Part shown: positions 1 to 8,766 of the stretch, piece after piece
How the letters are laid out: the number at the start of each line of letters is the position of its first letter
Position numbering within the stretch: position 1 is the first letter of the stretch
Origin: a virus
Direction: 5' to 3' (one strand)
Virus record (IMG/VR): IMGVR_UViG_3300038678_000291
Location: 1 to 64,000 of that record
Length of the DNA: 64,000 nucleotides
The notes under the pieces: model-generated
Told to the model about the DNA's origin: nothing
Database searches by the model: none
The model's input: only the letters and a program-made list of their open reading frames with translations
Program-made: the position numbers and the translations under genes

Positions 1-1149
1 ACATTTTTGAAAATTCCCCCAGGAACCTATCTGTTTTCCAATTTGTCACTTGGAGAAAGTTTTGAGGGAAAGGGAATAATCGGATATGGCCGTGAGGCTA
101 CAATTTTAGAGCATACAGGATCAGCACATGCTATTGATATGAACAAGACGGCAGGTGCTGCCATTACTGGAGTAATGTTGAAGGATTTTGAACTTGATGT
201 GGATGCAGACACGGTTCATGGCATTTATCTAAACAAATATTCCAGAACCCTCGTTGAAAATATTTATATCAAAAATGAATCTGGCGATCAGCAAACCGGC
301 GATGCGATAAAATTTAACACCGATTGCTTTAGCAGTATTGTCAGGGAAGTATCCATCGCATATCCCAGTAATTACGGCATTTATATCGGGGATAATTGTG
401 GAAACATAAAAATAACGGCGGATGTGTCACATGCTGGGGTGGCTGGTTTTTATCAAACTGGTACTTCTTACGGAATACGATATATAAGTCCTTCTGCTCA
501 AAGTTGCGATATTGGGTTTTTAATTGACAGCGGGCAGCAAACCAGTTTCATTGCCCCGTATTTTGAGGGCACCGTCAACGAGCTTTTTTATTTCAGGGGG
601 AATGACGCTACCCCCAACAGAAATACCATAATCGGAATAAGTGACTCTAGCACTGATGGGATAAAAATAGATAAGGCCAGTTGGCTGACCATTATAGGGG
701 GAAAGATACATGACCTTCTTATTACGAATACATACCCAGGGAGCGTGGGAGATATATTTTTATTTAATGTGTATATTGCTGGTACTATTACTGATAATCA
801 AGGGGTTTTACAACGATGTAAACGGGGGTTCTTCCTGAAAAACAGCACCCCAACTTCTGGGATTTTAACTTCTAATGTCACAACTGATGCTAACCTTAGA
901 TTCCGAATTGAAGCAGATGGAAAGGTTAAGTGGGGGGATGGATCAGCTGCACAGGATACTAACCTTTATCGTAATGCCGCAAATGTATTAAAAACTGACG
1001 ATAAACTGATAACGAATGTTGGTCTTGGCGTAGGTAATTCTGTAGCAAACACTAATACACCAAGTGGAGCAACCGCAAAGGCAGTTGAAGTTTTTGACGC
1101 CAGCGGTAATTCTATTGGTTATATCCCTGTATATGCAGCCGAATGGTAG
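1..1149 (+). CDS. Tailspike or tail fibre, beta-helix type (5' end missing)
   Basis: The reading frame is open from base 1, so the gene begins before the window. The visible part starts with the IPPGTYLF signature, which in pectate-lyase-like tailspikes follows the GDGVTDDT.AIQAA entry motif. The body is rich in Ile, Gly, Asn and Thr with short strands, as in a right-handed parallel beta-helix. The C-terminus (from about residue 290) has repeat-poor strands ending VYAAEW, like a trimerising tail tip. It probably binds or cleaves host surface polysaccharide. The missing entry motif is found elsewhere in this window, fused to an HTH protein at 11397-11720. Confidence 0.75.
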   Translation, partial: TFLKIPPGTYLFSNLSLGESFEGKGIIGYGREATILEHTGSAHAIDMNKTAGAAITGVMLKDFELDVDADTVHGIYLNKYSRTLVENIYIKNESGDQQTGDAIKFNTDCFSSIVREVSIAYPSNYGIYIGDNCGNIKITADVSHAGVAGFYQTGTSYGIRYISPSAQSCDIGFLIDSGQQTSFIAPYFEGTVNELFYFRGNDATPNRNTIIGISDSSTDGIKIDKASWLTIIGGKIHDLLITNTYPGSVGDIFLFNVYIAGTITDNQGVLQRCKRGFFLKNSTPTSGILTSNVTTDANLRFRIEADGKVKWGDGSAAQDTNLYRNAANVLKTDDKLITNVGLGVGNSVANTNTPSGATAKAVEVFDASGNSIGYIPVYAAEW

Positions 1150-1261
1150 AATGCTTTTGCTGAAGGTGATATTGTCAGCATGGATATTAACCAAATTGCT
1201 ACCAGTGCAGCGGATTTGAATATAATTTGCAGGTAAACCATCTTTAAAAGGAGGTAGAATC

Positions 1262-1723
1262 ATGGCAGGATGGACAAACAAAGGAAAAATGAGGGCTGGG
1301 TTGGAGGGTTATTTTCGGGCAGTGGCTACTCCAACGAATCTGTATGTAGCACTGGTAACTTCGGCTAGTGCTCCTGATGCTGATACAAATACCTTAAGCG
1401 ATCTGACTGAGATTACTGCTGGTAATGGATATACTACTGGTGGGTATCAGCTTACTCCAGGAGCTACTGATTTTGATGTGCTGACCGAGGATGATACTAA
1501 TGATCGGGCATTGATTCAGATTAAAGATATTGTCTGGACAGCCAGTGGAGGGTCAATCCCGTCAGCAGGCGGTGGGGCTAGGTATGCGGTGTTGATTGAT
1601 GATAATGCCACTGTAGCCGACCGTGAGGTACTGGCCTATTGGGATTTGACTTCTGACCGTACCGTCAGTGACGGCCAAACTTTGACCTTACAGGATTGCG
1701 AGTTAAGGCTGAACGAGAGTTAG
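1262..1723 (+). CDS. Tail or virion structural protein
   Basis: 153 residues, preceded by AAGGAGG at a good distance. It starts MAGWTNKGKMR and has a pattern typical of phage tail-associated proteins: an N-terminal basic stretch, a central Thr/Asp-rich part and a C-terminal strand-rich part (AYWDLTSDRTVSDGQTLTL). No enzyme motif is seen. Placement directly after the tailspike supports a structural role, but no family can be named with certainty. Confidence 0.6.
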   Translation: MAGWTNKGKMRAGLEGYFRAVATPTNLYVALVTSASAPDADTNTLSDLTEITAGNGYTTGGYQLTPGATDFDVLTEDDTNDRALIQIKDIVWTASGGSIPSAGGGARYAVLIDDNATVADREVLAYWDLTSDRTVSDGQTLTLQDCELRLNES

Positions 1724-1737
1724 GATTGGGGAAAATG

Positions 1738-1763
1738 GAGGGGGCTGAATTTTCAGTCCCCTC
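1738..1763 (+). terminator. Hairpin after the tail gene, terminator-like
   Basis: GAGGGG pairs with CCCCTC, then a G-T wobble, then CTGAA pairs with TTCAG around a TT loop: 12 pairs. It lies 15 bases after the stop of the upstream gene. The tail after the stem is TCTAAAAG, not U-rich, so it may be a weak terminator or a processing or stability hairpin. A similar hairpin with CAGTCCCC follows the gene ending at 57202. Confidence 0.4.
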
Positions 1764-1785
1764 TAAAAGCAAAGGAATTGTCTAT

Positions 1786-2304
1786 ATGAGAAAAATGAGT
1801 TACGATAGTGTGCAAAAAATTGCCAGGGCAGCCGACGGGAGTCTGCGTGATGCTACTACTATGTTTGAGCAAGTTTTGTCTGGCTGTAGCGATCAAGACA
1901 GAATAGAAGGGAAAGATGTAGATCGGATATTAGGAATAACAGATGGGAAGATGGTGGAAAACATGGCTATTGCCATATTGTCTCAAAACGGAGCCCTGGT
2001 TATTGAACAAACAAAAGAATTAATGAACAAGGGGGAGAATCTGGTTTATTTTGCTCAACAACTAATGAAATATTTTAGAAATTTGTTACTATTAAAACTA
2101 TGCGAAAAAACTGATGATTTGCTGGAAATAACCGACAAGGAGTTGAGGGTGTTGAAGTATCAGGCTGATGAGGTGTCTACCCCAAAATTGATTCAGTTGA
2201 TTGAAATTATGTTGGAAAACGAGGGACTTCTCCGGCAAGCATTAAACACTCAGATAATGCTGGAAGTAATATTACTCAAATTATCGGGATTATCATGTCA
2301 TTAG
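1786..2304 (+). CDS. DnaX (DNA polymerase III gamma/tau) fragment
   Basis: The sequence ARAADGSLRDATTMFEQVL matches the part of bacterial DnaX just after its AAA+ core. The following helices (VDRILGITDG, LIEIMLENEGLLRQA, LEVILLKLSG) match the clamp-loader collar domain. The AAA+ core with Walker A and B is absent, so this is only the middle of a DnaX protein. I start it at the ATG after the 1738 hairpin, with AAAGGA upstream; a longer frame starts at 1696 inside the previous gene. It sits among tail genes, so it is probably a captured host fragment. It could be inert, or could compete for the clamp loader. Confidence 0.6.
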   Translation: MRKMSYDSVQKIARAADGSLRDATTMFEQVLSGCSDQDRIEGKDVDRILGITDGKMVENMAIAILSQNGALVIEQTKELMNKGENLVYFAQQLMKYFRNLLLLKLCEKTDDLLEITDKELRVLKYQADEVSTPKLIQLIEIMLENEGLLRQALNTQIMLEVILLKLSGLSCH

Positions 2305-2361
2305 GATTACCAAATATGGTGGCTGCATAGATCAAGAAAGAAACCTAACAAGGAGAATCTA

Positions 2362-2736
2362 ATGGCCGAACTTCTCATAAAAGCAATAGATGCAACTCAC
2401 TCTGACCCCGTTAAGGATAAAGCTGGATGCTATAAGCGGGGAGATATAGTTGTAATTATGCCTGATGGACACGAGTGGGGTAAAGAAGAGAGGTTGCCCA
2501 AATTTATGGTAGTTAAAATACCTGGTATGTCTGTTGCTGAAGCCCGGAAATACATTGAGGGCGAAATTAATGATACTAACCCTGATAATATAATTACGAT
2601 AACTCGCAGAAAGCATAGTTTTCTCGTTGATGATACCCCGTCAAATATCAAGGATGAGCTCAATACTAAAGGTGAAATAACTGTAACCTGGGATGAGATT
2701 AAGGGTTTTGTTCAGGATAAACTAACAAAAACCTAG
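2362..2736 (+). CDS. Unknown phage protein, tail region
   Basis: 124 residues with a clear ribosome site (AAGGAG). It is strand-rich and contains DGHEWGKEERLPKF and a C-terminal helical part (WDEIKGFVQDKL). No family is recognised. Tight spacing with its neighbours on the same strand suggests co-transcription with the tail genes. Confidence 0.55.
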   Translation: MAELLIKAIDATHSDPVKDKAGCYKRGDIVVIMPDGHEWGKEERLPKFMVVKIPGMSVAEARKYIEGEINDTNPDNIITITRRKHSFLVDDTPSNIKDELNTKGEITVTWDEIKGFVQDKLTKT

Positions 2737-2749
2737 AAAGGGAAATGTT

Positions 2750-3121
2750 ATGGCAATTGCCAAGACAAGAACAGACCTAATTGGTACTTCGGTTTCTAAA
2801 ACTACGATTACTGCGGGTAGTTCCAGTACATCAGCATCAAAGGATTGCTCAACCTTTGTTGGTATTCAGATAGGAGGAGGCATAGATTTTGGGGGAACGC
2901 CAGATGATGATGTATTGGTGGAAGTGCTTAGTTCGCCAGATGATACCAATTTTGATACTATAGCCATGCCACCATTTAAAATTGGTTTTTTGGCCTCTAG
3001 CACAGTGCAAAAAACAATCAGGATCGGGCCGGAGGATAAATACCTGAAGGTAAAAACAACCAATGAGGATTCTACTGATAGTATAGATGCTTGGTTATTT
3101 TTGATGGGGATGACCACTTAG
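2750..3121 (+). CDS. Small virion protein, probable beta-sandwich
   Basis: 123 residues, with GGGAAATGTT just before the ATG. It is Ser/Thr-rich with alternating strands (VQKTIRIGPEDKYLKVKTT) and ends in a hydrophobic strand. This profile resembles the head or tail accessory protein at 56762-57202 in this window (a strand pattern with a local VR.Q/LKVK strand). It is likely a decoration or tail accessory protein; this is inference. Confidence 0.5.
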   Translation: MAIAKTRTDLIGTSVSKTTITAGSSSTSASKDCSTFVGIQIGGGIDFGGTPDDDVLVEVLSSPDDTNFDTIAMPPFKIGFLASSTVQKTIRIGPEDKYLKVKTTNEDSTDSIDAWLFLMGMTT

Positions 3122-3134
3122 GGAGGGAAATGTT

Positions 3135-3515
3135 ATGGCAAAGCTGGATGCACAATGGGAACTAACAGATATAACCAAGGGGAAGGCTAACATTAGCATA
3201 ACCCTTTCTTTTGTTACCGAATTTGGTAGCAAGGGATTTTGTGTTGCTTCTAAACCTGCCGAAGAAAAGGATGGTGTAGAAATACTAACTAATCATTTCG
3301 TGGAGGTAATAAAGGGATATATGAGAAGATGTTGTTTTAGCGAAAAAGATATTAAAAAAGCTCCTCCAGGTAAATATGAATTTATTCAGAAGTTGAGAAC
3401 CATATGGGAAGAGAAGGGATATGTGTTTGGCTTTGATCCTGAGGAAATGCCTATAATACCGCCTGGCGAGATAAGAGAAATTTCTGCACTGCTATCTAAA
3501 GCATTGACTACATAA
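3135..3515 (+). CDS. Unknown phage protein, tail region
   Basis: 126 residues, with GGGAGGGAAATGTT before the start, almost the same leader as the gene before it. The N-terminal half is strand-rich (GKANISITLSFVTEF) and the C-terminal half helical with basic residues (YMRRCCFSEKDIKK). Function unknown. Confidence 0.5.
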   Translation: MAKLDAQWELTDITKGKANISITLSFVTEFGSKGFCVASKPAEEKDGVEILTNHFVEVIKGYMRRCCFSEKDIKKAPPGKYEFIQKLRTIWEEKGYVFGFDPEEMPIIPPGEIREISALLSKALTT

Positions 3516-3525
3516 GGAGACCAAA

Positions 3526-4014
3526 ATGGCAATAACATGGGAACTGGTGAGTTTAACAAAGACAGAGGATATGATTACTTTTGCCATTCATTCAACTGAG
3601 AAGATTGTCAAAAGTATAAGCAGTATAACTTATTCAAACGGTACTGCATTAGTAACCACCGGAACAGATCATGGCCTAAAGACATCCCAAGAAGTAAAAA
3701 TTGCTGGTGCAAACGAGAGTGAGTATAATGGTATATTTCAAGTTACGGTTTTAAGCGTAACCACGTTTGAATATGCCGTGGTTGGAACACCATCAACGCC
3801 TGCTACTGGTACAATTGTTGTAGGATATCAAGAAGTTATCTCTTATGCAGAAAAATTTAATTCTACGGAGGGAGATGGAGATGACAAGGCGAAAGCCCGC
3901 TTAAAGGGTACTATTAATGCCGCCAGGAGTAATAAAACAGATGCCGATACAATTGAATTAGCGGTGAAAACGACTTTAGACTTGGCTAATTTTGAAACTT
4001 ACTTGGGAACATAA
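3526..4014 (+). CDS. Tail protein with FCCH-like beta-barrel repeat
   Basis: 162 residues with AAGGAG upstream. Residues about 33-100 (SNGTALVTTGTDHGL, VKIAGANESEYNGIF, VTVLSVTTFEYAV, PATGTI) match the small barrel repeat seen in many phage virion proteins that aligns with the FCCH domain of ubiquitin-activating enzyme; it is a structural module there, not an enzyme. The rest is Lys/Asp-rich. Likely virion surface or tail. Confidence 0.55.
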   Translation: MAITWELVSLTKTEDMITFAIHSTEKIVKSISSITYSNGTALVTTGTDHGLKTSQEVKIAGANESEYNGIFQVTVLSVTTFEYAVVGTPSTPATGTIVVGYQEVISYAEKFNSTEGDGDDKAKARLKGTINAARSNKTDADTIELAVKTTLDLANFETYLGT

Positions 4015-4016
4015 TC

Positions 4017-4706
4017 ATGCACCCAGACGCATATCCTTTTCAGATACCCTTGCAACATCCATCAGATGATGACTTGGTATTGCATCTGCCATACCAAGAA
4101 GGAACTGGAGGGGTAGTTTTTGATTTATCTGGCAATGAGAACCACGGTATCCTTGAAAGCCCGGCTTGGATGCCTGGCAATGATGGGTGGGCGTTGAATT
4201 TCATTGCTTCTGACCCAGACAATATAACGATTTCGAAAGAAAGCGAAATAATTACAGGGACGCATGATTGGACACTAGCGATATGGGTTAAGCCTACAAC
4301 GAATCCTGCGGTAGCTTGCATGGGACTACAATGGCAATCAGAATCAGGGCGGAATGATTATTTGATGGCAGGGGTGGTGGCAACAATGGTAGTTGCTGTT
4401 TATCATCCAGGCGAGGTCAAACTCGTGTCTGATGTTGCAAATGCAATTGACATTGGTGTTTGGCAGCAATTTGCGCTAACAAGAAATGGTGACAATTATG
4501 CTTTATACAAAAACGGACTTGAAATAAGCACTGGAAATCCGGCGGGAGTAGATTTTGGGTCAGGGCCGCCTTTTACTGATTATAAAATAGGAAGTTACGT
4601 TACCGGTTCTCAGGCTTTTGATGGTTTACATGGTGGGGAGTCTGTTTGGCAGCGTGCACTCTCTGCTGATGAAGTCATGCGACTTTATGAAGAAACCAGA
4701 TCATGA
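4017..4706 (+). CDS. LamG / concanavalin-like virion protein
   Basis: 229 residues. The pattern is that of the laminin-G/pentraxin-like superfamily: LVLHLPYQEGTG near residue 22, FDLSGNENHG, then TISKESEI, DWTLAIWVKP, YALYKNGLEI and a final QRALSADEVMRLYEE. Such domains bind carbohydrate on phage tail fibres and on hydrolases. It overlaps the next gene by four bases, so the two are likely translated together. A receptor-binding or adhesion role is inferred. Confidence 0.7.
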   Translation: MHPDAYPFQIPLQHPSDDDLVLHLPYQEGTGGVVFDLSGNENHGILESPAWMPGNDGWALNFIASDPDNITISKESEIITGTHDWTLAIWVKPTTNPAVACMGLQWQSESGRNDYLMAGVVATMVVAVYHPGEVKLVSDVANAIDIGVWQQFALTRNGDNYALYKNGLEISTGNPAGVDFGSGPPFTDYKIGSYVTGSQAFDGLHGGESVWQRALSADEVMRLYEETRS

Positions 4707-6136
4707 AATATCTTAATCCACAATGGAATTTATTGCCAGCAGTCGCTGAAGAAGAGGGGGTAACTGTAACCCCAAACCCTGTGTCTTGTATTGCAGCTAC
4801 CCTTATTGGCGGCATTATTTTAGGCAGCGTTGCTGTTACCCCCGCCCCCGCCTCAACTATCGCAGAAAGAGTCAATCCTGCCGTTATTCAAAGTAGTATT
4901 TCTGTTACTCCTTCACCTTCCGCATGTATCGCTACTGGTGTTGACCCCATTGTAATTGCGGGTAGCCTTAATATTACTCCAACCCCAGTTAGCCTGGTAG
5001 CTGCTAAGGTTGACCCTATCGTTGTCTTGGGCAGTACATCAGTTACACCATCACCCATTAGTTGTATAGCTTCGGTAGTTGATCCAATTGTAATTGAGGG
5101 TGGAGTAGCCGTAACTCCCGCTCCCGTTAGTTGCATCGCTGAAATAGTTAACCCTACCGTTATTCTTGGTTCAGTCAGCTTAACACCTACACAGTCCTAC
5201 TGCGTTGCTGTTAGCGTTGACCCTACCGTTTTTGCTGGTGTAACCGAGGCAATAAAAACAGTTAAATCATCGGGCGGAGACTATACATCCCTCTCTGCGT
5301 TTGACGCAGGGGAACAGCGCAATCTGGTTACCGCTGATGAGATTGCTGTGGCTGAATGCTACGCTTTTGAGGATGGGACGGCTGTTGATATTAATGGCTG
5401 GACTACAGATTCAACTAGATATATTAAAATCTATACTCCCACTTCGGAGAGACATGACGGGAAATGGGATGCTACTGCATATAGATTGTCGTTATCAAAT
5501 CCCTCTGCATATATTCTGATTTTAAGAGAAGATTATATCAGAGTGGAAGGGTTACAATTATACCAGCAAAGCGATACTGCCTCTGGAATTCTTTTGTTAA
5601 TTGCTAACGCAGGAGAGATACAGATTTCTCACAATATTCTAAGGGGAACACCAGCAACTACATCTGGAAGATATATGTTTAATTTGAGTGGTTTCGGGCC
5701 TAATGGAACAGTTAAGATATGGAATAATTTATTTTACGATGGACGCTATGGAATTCGCCATTCTTTCGGTAGTGCAGGTAATACATACATTGTTTACAAT
5801 AATACCGTTGTAGATGTTGAGGCTATTGGAATACAGTTTAGCGATAGCGTAGGTGATGTAACGCTCTATCTTAAGAATAATTTAGTACAGGGAACGGATA
5901 CTAATTATACGGTTTCTAGTTTTACCAGTTTTACGCATTCTAACAATTTATCCGAAGATGCTACCTCACCGGATGCCACCTATCGCAGTAAAGTTGTAAC
6001 CTTCGAGAATGAGGGGGCCGATGATTTTCATTTAGGGTCTGGGGATACTGAGGCAAGGGATAACGGAACAGATTTATCTACTGATCCTGACGGACAACTT
6101 TCCTTCTCAGATGATATAGACGGGGATACCAGATAA
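4703..6136 (+). CDS. Repeat plus beta-helix virion protein, first part
   Basis: 477 residues. Residues about 19-180 hold seven repeats of about 23 residues with consensus V.VTP.P.SCIA..V.P.V..GS. Residues about 185-460 look like a right-handed beta-helix (YDGRYGIRHSFG, VYNNTVVDV, LYLKNNLVQG). The protein stops right after DIDGDTR. In such helix proteins DGDTR is normally followed closely by WDIGADEY, which starts the next gene in the +1 frame. So this and the next gene look like one split gene. Confidence 0.65.
   Translation: MKYLNPQWNLLPAVAEEEGVTVTPNPVSCIAATLIGGIILGSVAVTPAPASTIAERVNPAVIQSSISVTPSPSACIATGVDPIVIAGSLNITPTPVSLVAAKVDPIVVLGSTSVTPSPISCIASVVDPIVIEGGVAVTPAPVSCIAEIVNPTVILGSVSLTPTQSYCVAVSVDPTVFAGVTEAIKTVKSSGGDYTSLSAFDAGEQRNLVTADEIAVAECYAFEDGTAVDINGWTTDSTRYIKIYTPTSERHDGKWDATAYRLSLSNPSAYILILREDYIRVEGLQLYQQSDTASGILLLIANAGEIQISHNILRGTPATTSGRYMFNLSGFGPNGTVKIWNNLFYDGRYGIRHSFGSAGNTYIVYNNTVVDVEAIGIQFSDSVGDVTLYLKNNLVQGTDTNYTVSSFTSFTHSNNLSEDATSPDATYRSKVVTFENEGADDFHLGSGDTEARDNGTDLSTDPDGQLSFSDDIDGDTR
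4757..5245 (+). repeat. Seven 69-bp coding repeats
   Basis: Seven diverged in-frame units of about 69 bases (23 codons). They encode TP.P.SCIA followed by a V.P.V..GS strand. The units differ at many bases but keep Pro, Cys, Ile-Ala and Pro positions, so they are old repeats under protein-level selection. Confidence 0.75.
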
Positions 6137-6137
6137 C

Positions 6138-7028
6138 ATGGCATGGGATATAGGAGCGGATGAATATGTTGTGGGTGGGGTAACTATAACCCCAAGCCCC
6201 GTATCTTGTATCGCAGCGGTTTTAATCAGTGCTGTTGTGTTAGGCAGCGTTGCTGTTGCCCCCTCTCCGGCCTCAGTTATAGCTTCAAGAGTTAATCCTG
6301 CTGTTCAGCTAGGAAGTATTACTGTAAGCCCTAATTCTGTCAGTTGCGTTGCCGCCGGTGTTGACCCTACTGTAATTGAAGTGGCCATCGTTCCTGCTCC
6401 GGTTAGTTGTATCGCCGCTGTCGTTTCTCCAAGTGTTGTTTTGGGTAGCACGGTTGCTTCCCCCACTCCTGTTGATTGCATCGCTGAAAGAATTAATCCT
6501 ACTGTTCAGATAGGGAGTCTTGTTCTTACCACAACCCCATCTAGTTCAGTAGCCGCTAGAGTTGATCCTGCCATTATATTAGGAGCTGTTTCTGTTACCC
6601 CACAGCCGGTTAGTTGTATAGCTTCGGCAGTTGATCCAACTGTTATTCTTGGTAGTATATCAGTCGCCCCGTCACCAGTTGTATGTATTGCGGGCGTGGT
6701 TAACCCTGTCACTGTTTTAGGTTCAATTTCTGTCTCTCCTTCACCATCCAGTTGCATAGCTTCCATTGTCAATCCTATTGTAATTGAGGGTGGAGATATA
6801 ATCATTACCCCCGCATCCGTTAGTTGTATTTCTGGGAGAGTTAACCCTATCATCGTTTTAGGGCCAATCATCATGACCCCCCAGCCAGCTAGGGCAATTG
6901 CTGCTTCTTATGGCCCGACGGTTATAGCCGGTGCAATCAGAATAACTAAGTTGTTTAATGTTTCAGATAGGGTAACTTCTTTTATAGTATCTGGAAGGCA
7001 AACCATATTTAAAGTTTCAACGAGGTAA
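6138..7028 (+). CDS. Repeat virion protein, second part
   Basis: 296 residues. It starts MAWDIGADEY, the usual end of a beta-helix domain, then carries about eleven copies of the same 23-residue repeat (VTITPSPVSCIA, VNPAVQLGS and so on) and a short C-terminal strand (FNVSDRVTSFIVSGRQT). There is no ribosome site of its own before the ATG, and the stop of the previous gene lies one base upstream. Together with the DGDTR/WDIGADEY split this suggests a frameshifted single gene. Confidence 0.6.
   Translation: MAWDIGADEYVVGGVTITPSPVSCIAAVLISAVVLGSVAVAPSPASVIASRVNPAVQLGSITVSPNSVSCVAAGVDPTVIEVAIVPAPVSCIAAVVSPSVVLGSTVASPTPVDCIAERINPTVQIGSLVLTTTPSSSVAARVDPAIILGAVSVTPQPVSCIASAVDPTVILGSISVAPSPVVCIAGVVNPVTVLGSISVSPSPSSCIASIVNPIVIEGGDIIITPASVSCISGRVNPIIVLGPIIMTPQPARAIAASYGPTVIAGAIRITKLFNVSDRVTSFIVSGRQTIFKVSTR
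6174..6930 (+). repeat. Eleven 69-bp coding repeats
   Basis: About eleven diverged units of about 69 bases, the same type as at 4757-5245. Most keep SCIA and V.P.V.LGS; some lose the Cys (for example the unit with PSSSVAARVDP). Some units are close in sequence to units in the upstream gene, which suggests unequal recombination between them. Confidence 0.75.
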
Positions 7029-7030
7029 CT

Positions 7031-7336
7031 ATGTCACACAAGTTTAGCTTTGACAAACAACCTGCCGAGAAGCTGACCATTGGAGTGGACTTTGATGATG
7101 ACTTGGCTTCGGGGGAAACAATTTCGACCGCTGCGGTTACGGAAATAGATTTAGCAACCGGGATTGCTCCAGTCTCTACAGTCAAGGATGGTTCAGAAAG
7201 TATCAGTGGTTCGGTTGTATCTCAGAAACTCAAGGCCGGTACAAATGGGAGCAGGTACAAAATTACCATCAGGGCCACCACCGATGCCCCCCATATATTT
7301 GAGGCGGATGTGGTGATGAGCGTGACCGAATTGTAG
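7031..7336 (+). CDS. Small tail or virion protein
   Basis: 101 residues, two bases after the previous stop. It is strand-rich and has the pattern of a small Ig-like phage structural protein (KLTIGVDFDDDLASGETI, YKITIRATTD, FEADVVMSV). Its last 68 bases overlap the 3' end of the methyltransferase gene on the other strand, so the two arms of the genome converge here. Confidence 0.55.
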   Translation: MSHKFSFDKQPAEKLTIGVDFDDDLASGETISTAAVTEIDLATGIAPVSTVKDGSESISGSVVSQKLKAGTNGSRYKITIRATTDAPHIFEADVVMSVTEL

Positions 7337-8600
7337 GTCTATCCGGGAATATCCTTCTTTGCCATGAGATACCCTCCAATTTGCCCCATTGCGCTGCGTG
7401 TAGTGGCGTGTAAGCGACCTTAAGCTCTTGCCCTGTACCTAACTCTATCTGTACCCCGTTCATGCGTTTAGCCTGCTGGCCGTGATAGCCTAAATCCAGC
7501 ATTACGGGACGGCGCCGCAGCCTTATGGCTACCCGCCCCGTGGTGCCCGAACCGGCAAAAGGGTCAAGTACCCTATCCCCAGGCTTACTTGAACAAAGCA
7601 TCATACGCTCAACCAGCTTTTCGGGGAATGTGCTGTAATGTGCATCGGGATAAGGTTGGGTGGTTATATCCCAAACATCTCCTGGGTTTTTGCCGAGGGG
7701 GTTTACTAAAAGATCGCCATCTTCTGAATAATATCCCGTATGCCTCTTCCTGCTAAATGTAGTTGGCGATTGCCCCGGTACCTGATTCCACTTTTGTTCA
7801 TATTGTGCAATCTCTTTCTCGCTGGCCCGATATTGGGGGGCTTCCCTGCCTTTTCTTTTGGCATCCCTAACCCTTTGGTTGAAGGGCTTAAAGTTGCCTA
7901 TAGATGGTTCCCTCACCGCATCCAGGTCAAAACAATATTTGCCCTGCTTGGTCAGCATAAATATCTTTTCATGCGCCACCCCAAATCTGTCTTTAACGCT
8001 GCTGGGCATGTGGTTACGCTTATACCAGATAATCGTATTGCGAATTATCCACCCTGCTTCCTGGCAGGCTACCACAAATCGCTCAGGGATCAGGCAAAGG
8101 GATTTGGGTTTAATTCTGGTTTTGCTCTGCCGGTATTTTGGCTGGCCTTCTCGTAAACCACCAGGACTATAATCTCCTCCAGCCCCGCCGCTGCCCGCGT
8201 AGGTATCCCCCAAGTTTATCCAACACACCCCATCGTCTTTCAGCACCCTATAACATTCGGCCATGACTTGCATGAGATGGGAGAGGTAAAGTTCGGGGGT
8301 TTTCTCAAGGCCAAGTGAACCTAACCATGCTTCACATTTAAGGCAAACCCCGTTGTGTTTACCGTGGATGTTTTGAACTCCCGCTTTAGTGGCGCCAACT
8401 TTTGCGGACTTGCCGACATATCCGGATTGGCAGGGCTGTTGATATTCATATTGCTCCCATTGGTGTTCACAATCAATGGTGCCACCCCAAACCATATTGG
8501 GTATATCATAACACCTCAAACCCCAATAGGGAGGGCTGGTGATAATACTTTGCACCGATTTTTCCTTCAATGGCATGTATGCTGCGTTAGCCTTAATCAT
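7269..8600 (-). CDS. DNA methyltransferase (N4/N6, DNA-modifying)
   Basis: 443 residues. The catalytic motif IV is TSPPYWGLR near residue 22 and the SAM-binding motif is DPFAGSGTTGRVA near residue 345; this order (IV before I) is that of the beta class. The middle part (RYSEDGDLLVNPLGKNPGDVWDI) is typical of phage and restriction-type N6-adenine or N4-cytosine methylases. It is the last gene of the long reverse operon and overlaps its upstream neighbour at ATGA. It may protect phage DNA from restriction. No restriction enzyme gene is next to it. Confidence 0.85.
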   Translation of the reverse strand: MIKANAAYMPLKEKSVQSIITSPPYWGLRCYDIPNMVWGGTIDCEHQWEQYEYQQPCQSGYVGKSAKVGATKAGVQNIHGKHNGVCLKCEAWLGSLGLEKTPELYLSHLMQVMAECYRVLKDDGVCWINLGDTYAGSGGAGGDYSPGGLREGQPKYRQSKTRIKPKSLCLIPERFVVACQEAGWIIRNTIIWYKRNHMPSSVKDRFGVAHEKIFMLTKQGKYCFDLDAVREPSIGNFKPFNQRVRDAKRKGREAPQYRASEKEIAQYEQKWNQVPGQSPTTFSRKRHTGYYSEDGDLLVNPLGKNPGDVWDITTQPYPDAHYSTFPEKLVERMMLCSSKPGDRVLDPFAGSGTTGRVAIRLRRRPVMLDLGYHGQQAKRMNGVQIELGTGQELKVAYTPLHAAQWGKLEGISWQRRIFPDRPTIRSRSSPHPPQIYGGHRWWP

Positions 8601-8631
8601 GGCCTCTCTCTATAGCAGCCCCATCCCTCGG

Positions 8632-8766
8632 CTAAGTGGCACTTGACTCCCGGCTGTTCAACGGCAAAGTGGAAGCCCAGGGGATAGATATAGGGCACCG
8701 GTGCGTATACGCATAGCAATCTAAAGGCTTCTCTGTCTTCACTGCTGTATCGGCGGTTTTTCTCAT
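8632..8766 (-). CDS. Small ORF, frame uncertain
   Basis: Starts at an ATGA overlap with the ASCH gene and codes for 44 residues (MRKTADTAVKTEK). A second frame over the same bases is open without a good start codon and reads more like a folded protein (PYIYPLGFHFAVEQPG, EGWGCYRERP), ending in an ATGA overlap with the methyltransferase. One of the two is probably real; a small indel could explain the missing start. Confidence 0.35.
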   Translation of the reverse strand: MRKTADTAVKTEKPLDCYAYTHRCPISIPWASTLPLNSRESSAT

